6,162 nt of DNA. Origin: Pseudomonadota bacterium. GTDB taxonomy: Bacteria > Pseudomonadota > Alphaproteobacteria > Rhizobiales > Xanthobacteraceae. The position numbers and the translations under genes are program-made. The notes beneath the pieces were generated by a model, which was given only the letters and a program-made list of their open reading frames with translations, did no database searches and was not told where the DNA came from. Below, one piece after another: positions 1 to 6,162 of this stretch (positions are counted from its first letter, which is position 1; every line of letters begins with the position of its first letter). Location of the stretch: contig JAEYTQ010000244.1 in the NCBI GenBank assembly GCA_023433965.1, positions 1-6,162 on the forward strand, read 5' to 3'.

Positions 1-1214
1 CCGATGACGTACATCCAGCCCTCGTGGAAATCGAACAGATGCGAGTTGAACAGCGAGGTAAAGACGTTCTGCACCACCACCAGAAGCCCGATCCAGTTGG
101 CAAGCCCGTCGCCGCGAAACAACCGGAGGTGCAATATCCAGATCGCGTAGAGGATGGCGACACCGATCGCGCCCCATTGGACCGCAACGTTCAGCGTCTG
201 GTTGTGCGGGTTGCCGATCACCTCGGCTGACGCCCGCCGCTGACCGGCGGGCGTCGCGACGCGTTCGAACAAACCGCGCGTCGAACCGGTGCCGTGCCCC
301 ACGATCGGCGCCTCCGCGAAGAAGCCGAGCGACTTCCGCCAGAACTCGAGCCGCATGCCCATGGAGGTTGCCTCGCCCCGTTCCACGTAGCCGTCGTAAT
401 CGGTGGTAAACCTCTCCGCGGTGTGGCGTAATTGCGGCGAGACCTGCCAGGCGAGAACGGCGCCGACGAGCAGCGCGCCGGAGATGATCGCGATGCTGCG
501 CCATCTGAGGTGAAGCAGCGCAAACACGCCGAACATGATCGGAATGGTGACGAGCGCGGTACGTGACACCACCACGAAAGTCATGTTGATGAAAAAGCTC
601 AGCGCCAGCGCCGTCAGCAGCGCGGCGAACCAGTATCGCTTCTCGCGCAACAGCGTCACGATCGGATAGGCCAGCGCGACCGCGCAAAGCGCGAATTCCT
701 GGCTCTGGTCGATGTAGTTCTTGACGAAGATGCCGCGTTCGGGCGGATCGGTCTTGAGCGCGAGGTTCGGGTAGAAAGCGACCAGCCAGGACATCACCGA
801 CAGCAGGGCGCAGGACACCAGAAAGGCGACGAAGACCCAGCGGCCGCGCGGCGAGCGCTCGAAATGATAGAGCAGGACCGGCAGCACGAGCAGCTTGACG
901 GTCGGATTGACCGCATAGAAGCGCGCCCCCCACGGGGCATCCGACCACAGCGTTCCCAGCAACGCGAGAACGACCAGAGCGATGGGCGCAATGCAGATCG
1001 GACGCTTCAGGGACTGCAGGAAGTCGCGCAAATCGAGGAACGGCACCATGCAGAGCAGCATCAGCGCGTTGAAGATCCCCGCAAGCGATGTCGACCAGGG
1101 CAGCGAGGCCGCGGTGAGGATCGCAAACAGATCGACCGTCTCGCGCCAGGCCGCCGGACTGCGCACGCGGCGCCGCAACATCTGGCCGGGGGTCTCGCGG
1201 GCAAGCGCCGTCAC
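1..1214 (-). CDS. waaL: O-antigen ligase WaaL, 3' end outside window
   Basis: Inner-membrane ligase that transfers undecaprenyl-pyrophosphate-linked O-antigen onto lipid A-core on the periplasmic side. I translated 404 codons from a GTG at 1214-1212 with no stop before the window edge, so the C-terminus is missing (probably only a short tail). The protein is hydrophobic, with about ten likely membrane segments (roughly residues 29-60, 73-90, 104-117, 125-147, 173-190, 194-213, 220-236, 240-257, 346-365, 374-390). A long hydrophilic periplasmic loop spans about 258-345. Wzy_C family marks are visible: SRT at 217-219, with the essential-type arginine, and HN at 337-338 followed by nine residues and GAIG at 348-351, which fits the WaaL signature H[NSQ]X9GXX[GTY]. 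The start overlaps the hldE stop (GTGA) and has a GGAGG six bases upstream. A Wzy polymerase or another Wzy_C ligase is the alternative, but the core-gene context favours WaaL. Confidence 0.88.
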   Translation of the reverse strand, partial: MTALARETPGQMLRRRVRSPAAWRETVDLFAILTAASLPWSTSLAGIFNALMLLCMVPFLDLRDFLQSLKRPICIAPIALVVLALLGTLWSDAPWGARFYAVNPTVKLLVLPVLLYHFERSPRGRWVFVAFLVSCALLSVMSWLVAFYPNLALKTDPPERGIFVKNYIDQSQEFALCAVALAYPIVTLLREKRYWFAALLTALALSFFINMTFVVVSRTALVTIPIMFGVFALLHLRWRSIAIISGALLVGAVLAWQVSPQLRHTAERFTTDYDGYVERGEATSMGMRLEFWRKSLGFFAEAPIVGHGTGSTRGLFERVATPAGQRRASAEVIGNPHNQTLNVAVQWGAIGVAILYAIWILHLRLFRGDGLANWIGLLVVVQNVFTSLFNSHLFDFHEGWMYVI

Positions 1215-2695
1215 TTGCCCCCTCCCCGGGCGCGGTGCACCAGCGCCGTCGTGCTGAAGCCCTGGAGAATGTCGACCAGCACGACCACCCCGCCCGCGGC
1301 CTCGACCACCTCGTGGCCGACCACCTGCTCGCGGGTGTAATCGCCGCCCTTCACCAGCACGCCGGGCTTGATCCTGGTGATCAGGTCGATCGGCGTGTCC
1401 TCCGCGAAGATGACGACCAGATCGACCGCCTCCAGCGCGGCGAGCACCTCGGCACGCGCGCGCTCGTCCTGCACCGGACGATCGGCGCCCTTCAGCCGCC
1501 GCACCGAGGCGTCGCTGTTGAGACCCACGATCAGGCGGTCGCAGGCGGCGCGCGCCGCGGTCAGCACCTTCACGTGACCGGGATGCAGGATGTCGAAACA
1601 GCCATTGGTGAAACCGACGCGCTGGCCCTGCCTCTTCCACTCGGCGAGTTGCGCATCGAGCGCGGCCGGATCGAGCACGATCTTCTCCTCGGCCGCCAGA
1701 GTGGCATGCGGCAGGATCTTGCGCCGCAGTTCGGCCGCGCCGACGCTGGCGGTGCCCTGCTTGCCCACCGCAACGGCAGCGGCTGCATTGGCCATGCGCA
1801 GCGCCGTGTCCCAGTCCGCGCCGGCCGCGAGCGACACCGCAAGCGCAGCGGCGACGGTGTCGCCGGCGCCCGAGACGTCGCGCACCTTCACCGGGAAAGC
1901 CGGTACGTGAACGGCCCCGCCATTGCGCGGCACCAGCGTCATGCCGTGCTCGCCCTGCGTGACCAGGATCGCCTCGCAATCGGCGAGCCGCATCACGTCC
2001 TCGCTGGCCTCGACGATGCTCTGCACCGTCTCCGCGCGGCTGCGGGTCGCTTCGGAGAATTCCTTGCGGTTGGGCGTGAGCAGCGTGGCGCCGCGATAGA
2101 TCGCCCAGTTCAGGCTCTTGGGATCGACGATCACGGGCTTGCCGAGCTTGCGCGCGGCATCGATCGTGTGGCGGATCACGCGCGCGGTCAGCACGCCCTT
2201 GGCGTAGTCGGACAGCAGCACGATGTCGGCGCGCGCGATCTGCGGCAGGATCGCGTCGATCAATTTCGCTTCGACGTCATCGGACGCAGGCAGCGCCTGC
2301 TCCCAATCCGCGCGCAGCATGTGCGTGGAAAAATGCTCCGAGACAAAGCGGAGCTTTCGCGTGGTCGGCCGCGAGGGATCGCACACCAGCACGCTTTCGA
2401 TACCGGCTTGCTCACCCAGCGCCGATGCCAGCCGCCGGCCCGCCTCGTCCTCGCCGACGAGGCCGACGAAGATGCAGCGCGCGCCGAGCGAAGCCACATT
2501 GCGCGCGACGTTGCCGGCGCCGCCGATGTGGATCTCGCTGCGCTGGGCGGCGATGACGGGCGCCGGTGCTTCAGGCGAGATCCGCGACACCTCGCCGTAG
2601 ACGAATTCGTCCAGCATGACGTCGCCGATGCAGAGCACGGTGCGGCCCGAGATGGCTTGCGCGAGGGCATCGAAATCGAGAATGGGCGTCGGCAT
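1211..2695 (-). CDS. hldE: Bifunctional heptose-7-phosphate kinase / heptose-1-phosphate adenylyltransferase
   Basis: Cytoplasmic enzyme of ADP-heptose synthesis. The N-terminal half phosphorylates D-glycero-beta-D-manno-heptose 7-phosphate at C1, and the C-terminal half attaches AMP from ATP to the resulting heptose 1-phosphate after the GmhB phosphatase step. The protein has 494 residues, close to the usual length of about 475-490. Residues 1-330 form a PfkB/ribokinase-type kinase, with the sugar-binding stretch [10 protein letters not shown] at 58-67, VDPKS at 190-194 and the GAGD motif at 276-279 (Asp279 the likely catalytic base). Residues 355-494 form a nucleotidyltransferase, with NGCFD at 364-368, the HPGH (HxGH) motif at 371-374, KGGDY at 449-453 and FSTT at 480-483. 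The frame stays open upstream into hldD, but homology starts at MPTPILDFD, so the ATG at 2695-2693 is chosen. It lies 11 bp after hldD and overlaps waaL by 4 bp. Both domains look intact. Confidence 0.96.
   Translation of the reverse strand: MPTPILDFDALAQAISGRTVLCIGDVMLDEFVYGEVSRISPEAPAPVIAAQRSEIHIGGAGNVARNVASLGARCIFVGLVGEDEAGRRLASALGEQAGIESVLVCDPSRPTTRKLRFVSEHFSTHMLRADWEQALPASDDVEAKLIDAILPQIARADIVLLSDYAKGVLTARVIRHTIDAARKLGKPVIVDPKSLNWAIYRGATLLTPNRKEFSEATRSRAETVQSIVEASEDVMRLADCEAILVTQGEHGMTLVPRNGGAVHVPAFPVKVRDVSGAGDTVAAALAVSLAAGADWDTALRMANAAAAVAVGKQGTASVGAAELRRKILPHATLAAEEKIVLDPAALDAQLAEWKRQGQRVGFTNGCFDILHPGHVKVLTAARAACDRLIVGLNSDASVRRLKGADRPVQDERARAEVLAALEAVDLVVIFAEDTPIDLITRIKPGVLVKGGDYTREQVVGHEVVEAAGGVVVLVDILQGFSTTALVHRARGGGK
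1221..1225 (-). promoter_or_regulatory. Ribosome binding site of waaL
   Basis: Read on the minus strand, GGAGG lies six bases before the GTG at 1214-1212, inside the last codons of hldE. It decides the GTG start and suggests that waaL is translated by coupling to hldE, because the two genes share the GTGA overlap. Confidence 0.75.
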
Positions 2696-2704
2696 GTCCA
2701 AAGG

Positions 2705-2708
2705 CCTC
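2705..2708 (-). promoter_or_regulatory. Ribosome binding site of hldE, overlapping the hldD stop
   Basis: On the minus strand, GAGG lies nine bases before the hldE ATG and shares bases with the hldD stop codon (TGAGG). A ribosome ending hldD would therefore sit on the hldE initiation site, which supports translational coupling and the chosen hldE start. Confidence 0.5.
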
Positions 2709-3687
2709 AGCGAAAGCGATCGGGCCGGTCGAGATAATCCCCGACATAGGCCTTCACCGCGTCCTCCAGTATCGTGAAGCCGCCGTTGTAGCCGGCGCGG
2801 TGGAGACGATCGACCTTGCTCTGGGTGAAATACTGGTAGCTGTCGCGGATCTGCTCGGGCATGTCGATGTATTCGATGTTGGGCCTGGTGCCGAGCGCGG
2901 CATAGGCAGCCAGCATGAGGTCCTGGAAGCTGCGCGCCTTGCCGGTGCCTACGTTGAACAGGCCGGACACCGAGGGCGTCGCCAGCAGCCACATCATCAC
3001 GCGCACGACGTCGTCGACATAGATGAAATCGCGGCGCTGGTCGCCGTCCTCGATGCCCTCGCGATGCGACTTGAACAGCTGCACGGGGCGGCCTGCCCTC
3101 ACGTCGTCGAAGCGCCGCGACAGCACGCTCATCATCGAGCCCTTGTGGTATTCGTTCGGGCCGAACACGTTGAAGAACTTCAGCCCCGCCCATTGCGGCG
3201 GCAGCGGATCGCCGCTCGCGACGCGCCCGGCGACGGCGAGATCGAACAGGTGCTTGCTCCAGCCGTAGAGGTTCATCGGCCGCAATTTCTTCAGCGCCGG
3301 CAGGGAGGCGTCGTCATCGAAGCCTTCCATGCCGTCGCCATACGTCGCCGCCGAGGATGCATAGATGAACGGAACCGCGTTCATCGTGCACCAGTCCAAA
3401 AGGCGCATCGACAGCCGGAAATTGGTCTCGACGACGAGGTCGCCGTCGGTCGCGGTGGTCGCGGAGATCGCCCCGAGATGGAACACGGCCGCCAGCTTGC
3501 GGCCCTTCAGCCAGTCCATCAGCTCGGCTGGGGGAACGATATCCACAAGCTGCCGCTTGGCCAGATTGCGCCACTTGCCCTCGGTGCCCAGCAAGTCGCA
3601 GACCACGACGTCGCTGCGACCGGCCTGGTTCAGCGCAGCCACGACATTCGATCCGATAAAACCGGCCCCGCCGGTCACCAGCAACAT
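2707..3687 (-). CDS. hldD: ADP-L-glycero-D-manno-heptose 6-epimerase
   Basis: Converts ADP-D-glycero-beta-D-manno-heptose to the L-glycero form, the last step in making the donor for core heptosyltransferases. It has 326 residues and is an extended short-chain dehydrogenase/reductase. The nucleotide-binding Rossmann motif GGAGFIGS is at 6-13, FHLGA is at 69-73 and ASSAATYGD is at 110-118 (catalytic Ser). The YGWSK catalytic Tyr141/Lys145 pair is at 141-145, and the HldD-typical HKGSM is at 181-185, where Lys182 corresponds to the second active-site lysine of the family. [11 protein letters not shown] at 218-228 and FNVGTG at 244-249 are also typical. An in-frame TGA directly precedes the ATG, so the start is fixed unless a later codon is used. 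The ribosome site is weak. It is probably the first gene of an hldD-hldE-waaL operon and is divergent from waaF. Confidence 0.96.
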   Translation of the reverse strand: MLLVTGGAGFIGSNVVAALNQAGRSDVVVCDLLGTEGKWRNLAKRQLVDIVPPAELMDWLKGRKLAAVFHLGAISATTATDGDLVVETNFRLSMRLLDWCTMNAVPFIYASSAATYGDGMEGFDDDASLPALKKLRPMNLYGWSKHLFDLAVAGRVASGDPLPPQWAGLKFFNVFGPNEYHKGSMMSVLSRRFDDVRAGRPVQLFKSHREGIEDGDQRRDFIYVDDVVRVMMWLLATPSVSGLFNVGTGKARSFQDLMLAAYAALGTRPNIEYIDMPEQIRDSYQYFTQSKVDRLHRAGYNGGFTILEDAVKAYVGDYLDRPDRFR

Positions 3688-3842
3688 TCACTTCTGCCCG
3701 ATTTCTTGGTGCCCGGTCCTGCCCTAGCGCATGATCCGCCAAAGTGTAAGCGGTTTTGGGATTGCTCTTCTGCCGGCTTTACCTGCCGGCCCGGAGCGGC
3801 TACCGAACCGCCACAATCAGATTGCGCAGTCCCAATTATCGA
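3688..3842. other. Divergent intergenic region hldD/waaF
   Basis: This 155-bp region must hold the promoters for the leftward hldD operon and probably for rightward waaF. I find no convincing -35/-10 pair on either strand. It contains a repeat-like palindromic fragment (see 3726-3760) and a GCCGGC at 3772-3777 repeated at 3785-3790. Because GCCGGC is self-complementary, the pair can form a 6-bp stem with a 7-base loop; it could lie in the waaF leader. It is visibly more AT-rich than the coding DNA around it. Confidence 0.6.
3726..3760. repeat. Degraded palindromic repeat fragment (REP-like)
   Basis: The stretch beginning AGCGCATGATCCG, followed by AAAGTGTAAGCGGTTTT, resembles a short palindromic element that I recall as very common between genes in Rhizobiales (CGCATGATCC, GAAAAGTG, CGGTTTTC, then a matching right arm GATCATGC). 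Here the inner palindrome is partly kept: CCAAA at 3739-3743 pairs with TTTGG at 3755-3759, or CCGC at 3736-3739 with GCGG at 3750-3753. The expected right outer arm is absent. Family membership is from memory, not from a search. Confidence 0.5.
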
Positions 3843-4913
3843 ATGAATCAAAATTCACCACTTGGTGAAGATGCAGACCGGAGCGACACCCGCCCGATTC
3901 TGATCATTCCCTACATGTGGATCGGCGACTTCGTCCGGAATCACACCGTCGTGCGGGTCCTGAAGGAGCGCTGGCCGAACCGGCCGGTGGATCTCCTCAC
4001 CACCACCCTGTGCGCCCCGCTGGTCGATTACATGCCTGGCGTGCGCGAAGGCATTGTCTGGGACCTGCCGCGCGGCCGGCTCGCCGTGAGCCGCCAGCTG
4101 GCCTTGGCCAAGCTCCTGCGCGAGCGGAATTACGCCACCGCCCTGGTGCTGCCGCGGACCTGGAAGGCGGCCATCGCGCCCGCTTTGGCCGGTATTCCTG
4201 AACGGGTCGGATTTGTCGGTGAGTTCCGATTCGGTCTGATCAATCGTTGGCGCTGGGGCGAGAAGAAGCTGCCGCGCTTCATCGACAAGAACGCCGTCCT
4301 GGCCCAGCCCAACGGCGCCCCCCTGCCGGCCGAATGGCCGGAGCCGCAACTGCGCGTGCCGGCCGATGAGGTCGCCCGCTGGCGTCAGGCCAACGGCCTC
4401 GGCGCCGGCGCCGCGGTGGCGCTCGCCCCCGGCTCGGTCGGCGTCTCCAAGCGCTGGACCTATTATCCCGAAACTGCCCGGCTGCTGATCGAGCAAGGCC
4501 TGGAGGTCTGGGTGGTCGGCGGTCCCGCCGAGAAGGGCCTCGCCCAGGAGATCGTCGCGGCGGGCGGTCCTGATGTGCGTGACCTCACCGGCACGGACTT
4601 GCGCAATGGCGTCCTCGCCATGGCGGCGGCCGGCGTTGCCATCTCCAACGATTCAGGCCTGATGCATATCGCCGCCGCCCTGGGCACGCCGACCATGGGC
4701 ATCTTCGGTCCCACCAGCCCCTACCTCTGGGCGCCGCTGAACGGCCTCGCCGCGACCGTCGTGCAGGACAAGGAAAAGCTGTCCTGCCAACCGTGCCAGA
4801 GCACGATCTGCAAGATCAACGACCACCGCTGCATGCGGAATATCGCGGCGAGCGAGGTGGTGGCGATTGCGCAGCAGGTGTTGGGAGAAGCGGCAACGCG
4901 GGTGACGAGCTGA
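3843..4913 (+). CDS. waaF: ADP-heptose:LPS heptosyltransferase (WaaF-like, GT9)
   Basis: Cytoplasmic-face glycosyltransferase of family GT9 that moves L-glycero-D-manno-heptose from ADP-heptose to the inner core. It has 356 residues, the usual length. The N-terminal acceptor domain shows PYMWIGDFV at 23-31, corresponding to the WaaF PSWVGD region with its catalytic-type Asp29. The donor domain shows LAPGSVGVSKRW at 194-205 and VVGGPAE at 224-230. The family signature SNDSGLMHIAAALGTPTMGIFGPTSP spans 268-293. Cysteines at 315, 318, 323 and 330 match the C-terminal Cys-rich segment seen in heptosyltransferase II. The frame stays open upstream to a TTG at 3756, but those residues do not look like protein of this family, so the ATG at 3843 is preferred although it has no clear Shine-Dalgarno. 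The hldD/hldE neighbours fit donor supply. Heptosyltransferase II is favoured over I or III, but acceptor specificity is inferred. Confidence 0.88.
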   Translation: MNQNSPLGEDADRSDTRPILIIPYMWIGDFVRNHTVVRVLKERWPNRPVDLLTTTLCAPLVDYMPGVREGIVWDLPRGRLAVSRQLALAKLLRERNYATALVLPRTWKAAIAPALAGIPERVGFVGEFRFGLINRWRWGEKKLPRFIDKNAVLAQPNGAPLPAEWPEPQLRVPADEVARWRQANGLGAGAAVALAPGSVGVSKRWTYYPETARLLIEQGLEVWVVGGPAEKGLAQEIVAAGGPDVRDLTGTDLRNGVLAMAAAGVAISNDSGLMHIAAALGTPTMGIFGPTSPYLWAPLNGLAATVVQDKEKLSCQPCQSTICKINDHRCMRNIAASEVVAIAQQVLGEAATRVTS

Positions 4914-5093
4914 GGCCACCGTGGCTGGCGCCGATGATGACATCCTGCCACTGTTTTGCCCGACGAGTCAAAACTCACTTCGCAAAATCGGCAGTCTCTC
5001 GGACTCTCCGCCAAACGCCTGATTTTGCTCGCCCCGGCTACTGTGCATGGGGTTGTTTTCGCAGCTCTTGTTTTGGGGCCTCCGGAACCGCGC
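4914..5093. repeat. Convergent intergenic tract, probable interspersed repeat
   Basis: This 180-bp region separates the ends of waaF and the lpcC-like gene. Two segments, around 4944-4970 (CTGCCACTGTTTTGCCCGAC and following) and around 5038-5060 (GCTACTGTGCATGGGGTTGT and following), resemble a tract I recall downstream of many Bradyrhizobium genes. The resemblance is from memory. The region also holds several inverted repeats: GCCA/TGGC at 4915-4925 just after the waaF stop, TTTTG/CAAAA at 4954-4973, GAGT/ACTC at 4965-4976 and the larger structure at 4982-5028. I find no credible gene in it. Confidence 0.5.
4982..5028. terminator. Nested inverted repeat, possible bidirectional terminator
   Basis: GCAAAATC at 4982-4989 is perfectly complementary to GATTTTGC at 5021-5028. 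The stem can extend two pairs inward (one G-U). Its loop contains a second hairpin, AGTC at 4993-4996 with GACT at 5002-5005. The position between convergent genes suits a terminator for both, but there is no classic GC stem followed by a T-run, so this could simply be the fold of a repeat element. Confidence 0.35.
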
Positions 5094-6143
5094 TCAGAGC
5101 AGCGATCGATAGACCGCGCCGATGCGTACCGCTTCCGCATCGAGGCTGAACTTGTCGAGCACCCGTGCCCGCCCCCGCTCGCCCATCGCCGTCGCGGCGG
5201 CGACGTTGCGCATCAAGGGTTCCAGCGCCGCAGCGAGCGCATCGGCATCACCGGTCGGCACCAGCACGCCGGTGACGCCATCCTCGACCACGAGCTCGGC
5301 AGCGCCGGCCCTTGCGGCGACCAGCGCGCTGCCGGCCGCCATCGCCTCGATCAGCGTCAGGCCAAAGCCTTCATTGCGCGAGGTGAAGGCGTAGATCGTC
5401 ATCCGCTGATACCAGCGCTGCACCGCCTCGATCGGCAGCTCGCCGGTGATCACGATGCGCGATTGCAGGCCGGCGGCCTCGATCCGCTTCTTCAGGTCGT
5501 TGGCAAAGGGCGTCTGCTCGGCCGTGACCTGACCGACGATGACGGCGGTGAAATCCGGATAGCGCGGCAGCAGGCGGCACATCGCATCGACGAACAGATC
5601 GGTGCCCTTCTGCGCCCGCACGCGACCGAAACAGCCGATGGCGTAGCGGCCCGGCAGGCCGCTTTCGGCAAAGGCCGCAGCGCGATCCTGCGGCGGCGCG
5701 TAGACGTCGGTGTCGACACCGTGCGGGATCACCGTTGCCTTCACCTTCAGGAACGAGGCCGAGATGTCGCTCGTTGCGATGACCGCATCCATCTGCCGGA
5801 TCAGCCAGCGCGTAATCCAGCTGTGGTGCCGCTGCGCCGCCGAGGTGAACACGAGCTTAAGCGGCCAGCCGAGCGCGCGCAGCACGACGCCGACGATCAT
5901 CTCGTTGTTGCGCCGCGCATGCCAGATCACGGGCCGCTTGCGACGCCACAGTGTCAGAAAGTCAGCAACGCTCAGCCGCGCGATGCCCTCCGGCGCGTCG
6001 GAGCCGAACCAGGCGGCGCGATACAGTTTTGCCAACCGCGGCGCCACCATCCGGTTGGTCGCGGTGACCCCGGAATAGCGCCTGTGCAGATTTGGCACGA
6101 TCAATTCGAGATCGCCGGGGACACTCGCCACGTCACACTCCAT
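5094..6143 (-). CDS. lpcC: LPS core glycosyltransferase, LpcC-like (GT4), probable mannosyltransferase
   Basis: Predicted cytoplasmic-face glycosyltransferase that adds a hexose to the LPS core. It has 349 residues and a GT-B fold layout. The N-terminal acceptor domain has PNLHRRYSGVTAT at 17-29, IWHARRNNEM at 73-82 and KLVFTSAAQRHHSWITRWLI at 96-115, all closely resembling the Rhizobium LpcC core mannosyltransferase as I remember it. VIPHGVDTDVY at 138-148 leads into the donor domain, with GCFGRVRAQKGTDLF at 170-184 (Arg174 and Lys179 expected to contact the nucleotide-sugar phosphates). The GT4 EX7E motif runs from Glu258 to Glu266 in NEGFGLTLIE. An in-frame TAG at 6158-6156 precedes the ATG at 6143, the first ATG available, and an AGGGG lies nine bases upstream of it. 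The LpcC family uses GDP-mannose and acts on Kdo; the exact donor and linkage here are inferred. Another GT4 hexosyltransferase is possible. Confidence 0.87.
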   Translation of the reverse strand: MECDVASVPGDLELIVPNLHRRYSGVTATNRMVAPRLAKLYRAAWFGSDAPEGIARLSVADFLTLWRRKRPVIWHARRNNEMIVGVVLRALGWPLKLVFTSAAQRHHSWITRWLIRQMDAVIATSDISASFLKVKATVIPHGVDTDVYAPPQDRAAAFAESGLPGRYAIGCFGRVRAQKGTDLFVDAMCRLLPRYPDFTAVIVGQVTAEQTPFANDLKKRIEAAGLQSRIVITGELPIEAVQRWYQRMTIYAFTSRNEGFGLTLIEAMAAGSALVAARAGAAELVVEDGVTGVLVPTGDADALAAALEPLMRNVAAATAMGERGRARVLDKFSLDAEAVRIGAVYRSLL

Positions 6144-6152
6144 TTCGCAAAG

Positions 6153-6157
6153 CCCCT
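6153..6157 (-). promoter_or_regulatory. Ribosome binding site of lpcC-like gene
   Basis: On the minus strand, AGGGG lies nine bases before the ATG at 6143. It is a plausible, slightly distant Shine-Dalgarno and agrees with the in-frame stop just upstream in fixing this start. Confidence 0.45.
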
Positions 6158-6162
6158 ATACG

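Noticed and set aside
218..991. Short minus-strand frames at 218-523 and 794-991
   Set aside because: They are out of frame with waaL, Arg/Ser-rich, and lie within the continuous hydrophobic WaaL reading frame.
1235..2737. 500-codon open frame on the plus strand opposite hldE
   Set aside because: Antisense shadow of a high-GC gene: His/Arg/Gly/Ala-rich with no recognisable domain, while the opposite strand encodes a clear HldE.
2696..3193. Upstream extension of hldE by 166 codons in an open frame
   Set aside because: It lies wholly inside hldD in another frame, gives arginine-rich low-complexity protein, and HldE homology begins exactly at the ATG at 2695.
3756..3784. Possible sigma70-type promoter for waaF (TTGGGA, 17 bases, TTACCT)
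   Set aside because: The -10 match is poor and such chance matches are common, so it is not supported as a feature.
2800..3846. 348-codon open frame on the plus strand opposite hldD, running towards waaF
   Set aside because: The same high-GC antisense effect; no domain, and it overlaps the well-supported hldD and the intergenic region.
3855..4496. 213-codon open frame on the minus strand opposite waaF
   Set aside because: No recognisable motif, Gly/Arg/Gln-rich composition, and it is fully antisense to a clear GT9 gene.
4793..5149. 118-codon plus-strand frame across the end of waaF and the convergent gap
   Set aside because: It starts within waaF in another frame and crosses a repeat-like intergenic tract; it shows no protein-like features.
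1..6162. Novel defence system, mobile element, RNA gene or CRISPR array
   Set aside because: All coding space is explained by five recognisable LPS-core genes; I saw no transposase, integrase, tRNA-like fold, repeat-spacer pattern or toxin-antitoxin-like pair.

Overview
The window is high-GC, densely coding DNA with five protein genes, all belonging to lipopolysaccharide (LPS) core assembly. The codon use, the LpcC-like glycosyltransferase and two intergenic repeat-like tracts suggest an alphaproteobacterium of the Bradyrhizobium/Rhodopseudomonas group. That assignment is from recognition of protein and repeat style, not from a search.

Layout: (1) bases 1-1214, minus strand, most of a multi-pass O-antigen ligase (waaL) whose 3' end lies outside the window; (2) 1211-2695, minus, bifunctional heptose kinase/adenylyltransferase hldE; (3) 2707-3687, minus, ADP-heptose epimerase hldD; (4) 3688-3842, a divergent intergenic region holding a degraded palindromic-repeat fragment; (5) 3843-4913, plus, a heptosyltransferase II-like GT9 enzyme (waaF); (6) 4914-5093, a convergent intergenic region with a nested inverted repeat; (7) 5094-6143, minus, a GT4 glycosyltransferase closely resembling rhizobial LpcC core mannosyltransferase.

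The minus-strand genes hldD-hldE-waaL look like one translationally coupled operon: there are 11 bp between hldD and hldE, with the hldE ribosome site overlapping the hldD stop, and a 4-bp GTGA overlap between hldE and waaL. HldE and HldD complete the cytoplasmic route to ADP-L-glycero-D-manno-heptose. WaaF would transfer that heptose to the core, the LpcC-like enzyme would add a hexose (probably mannose), and WaaL would join O-antigen to the finished core in the periplasm. The steps done by GmhA, GmhB and WaaC are not encoded here.

I see no mobile element, RNA gene, CRISPR array or new defence system. The most interesting points are the pairing of heptose-core genes with an LpcC-type mannosyltransferase, and the two repeat-like intergenic tracts.
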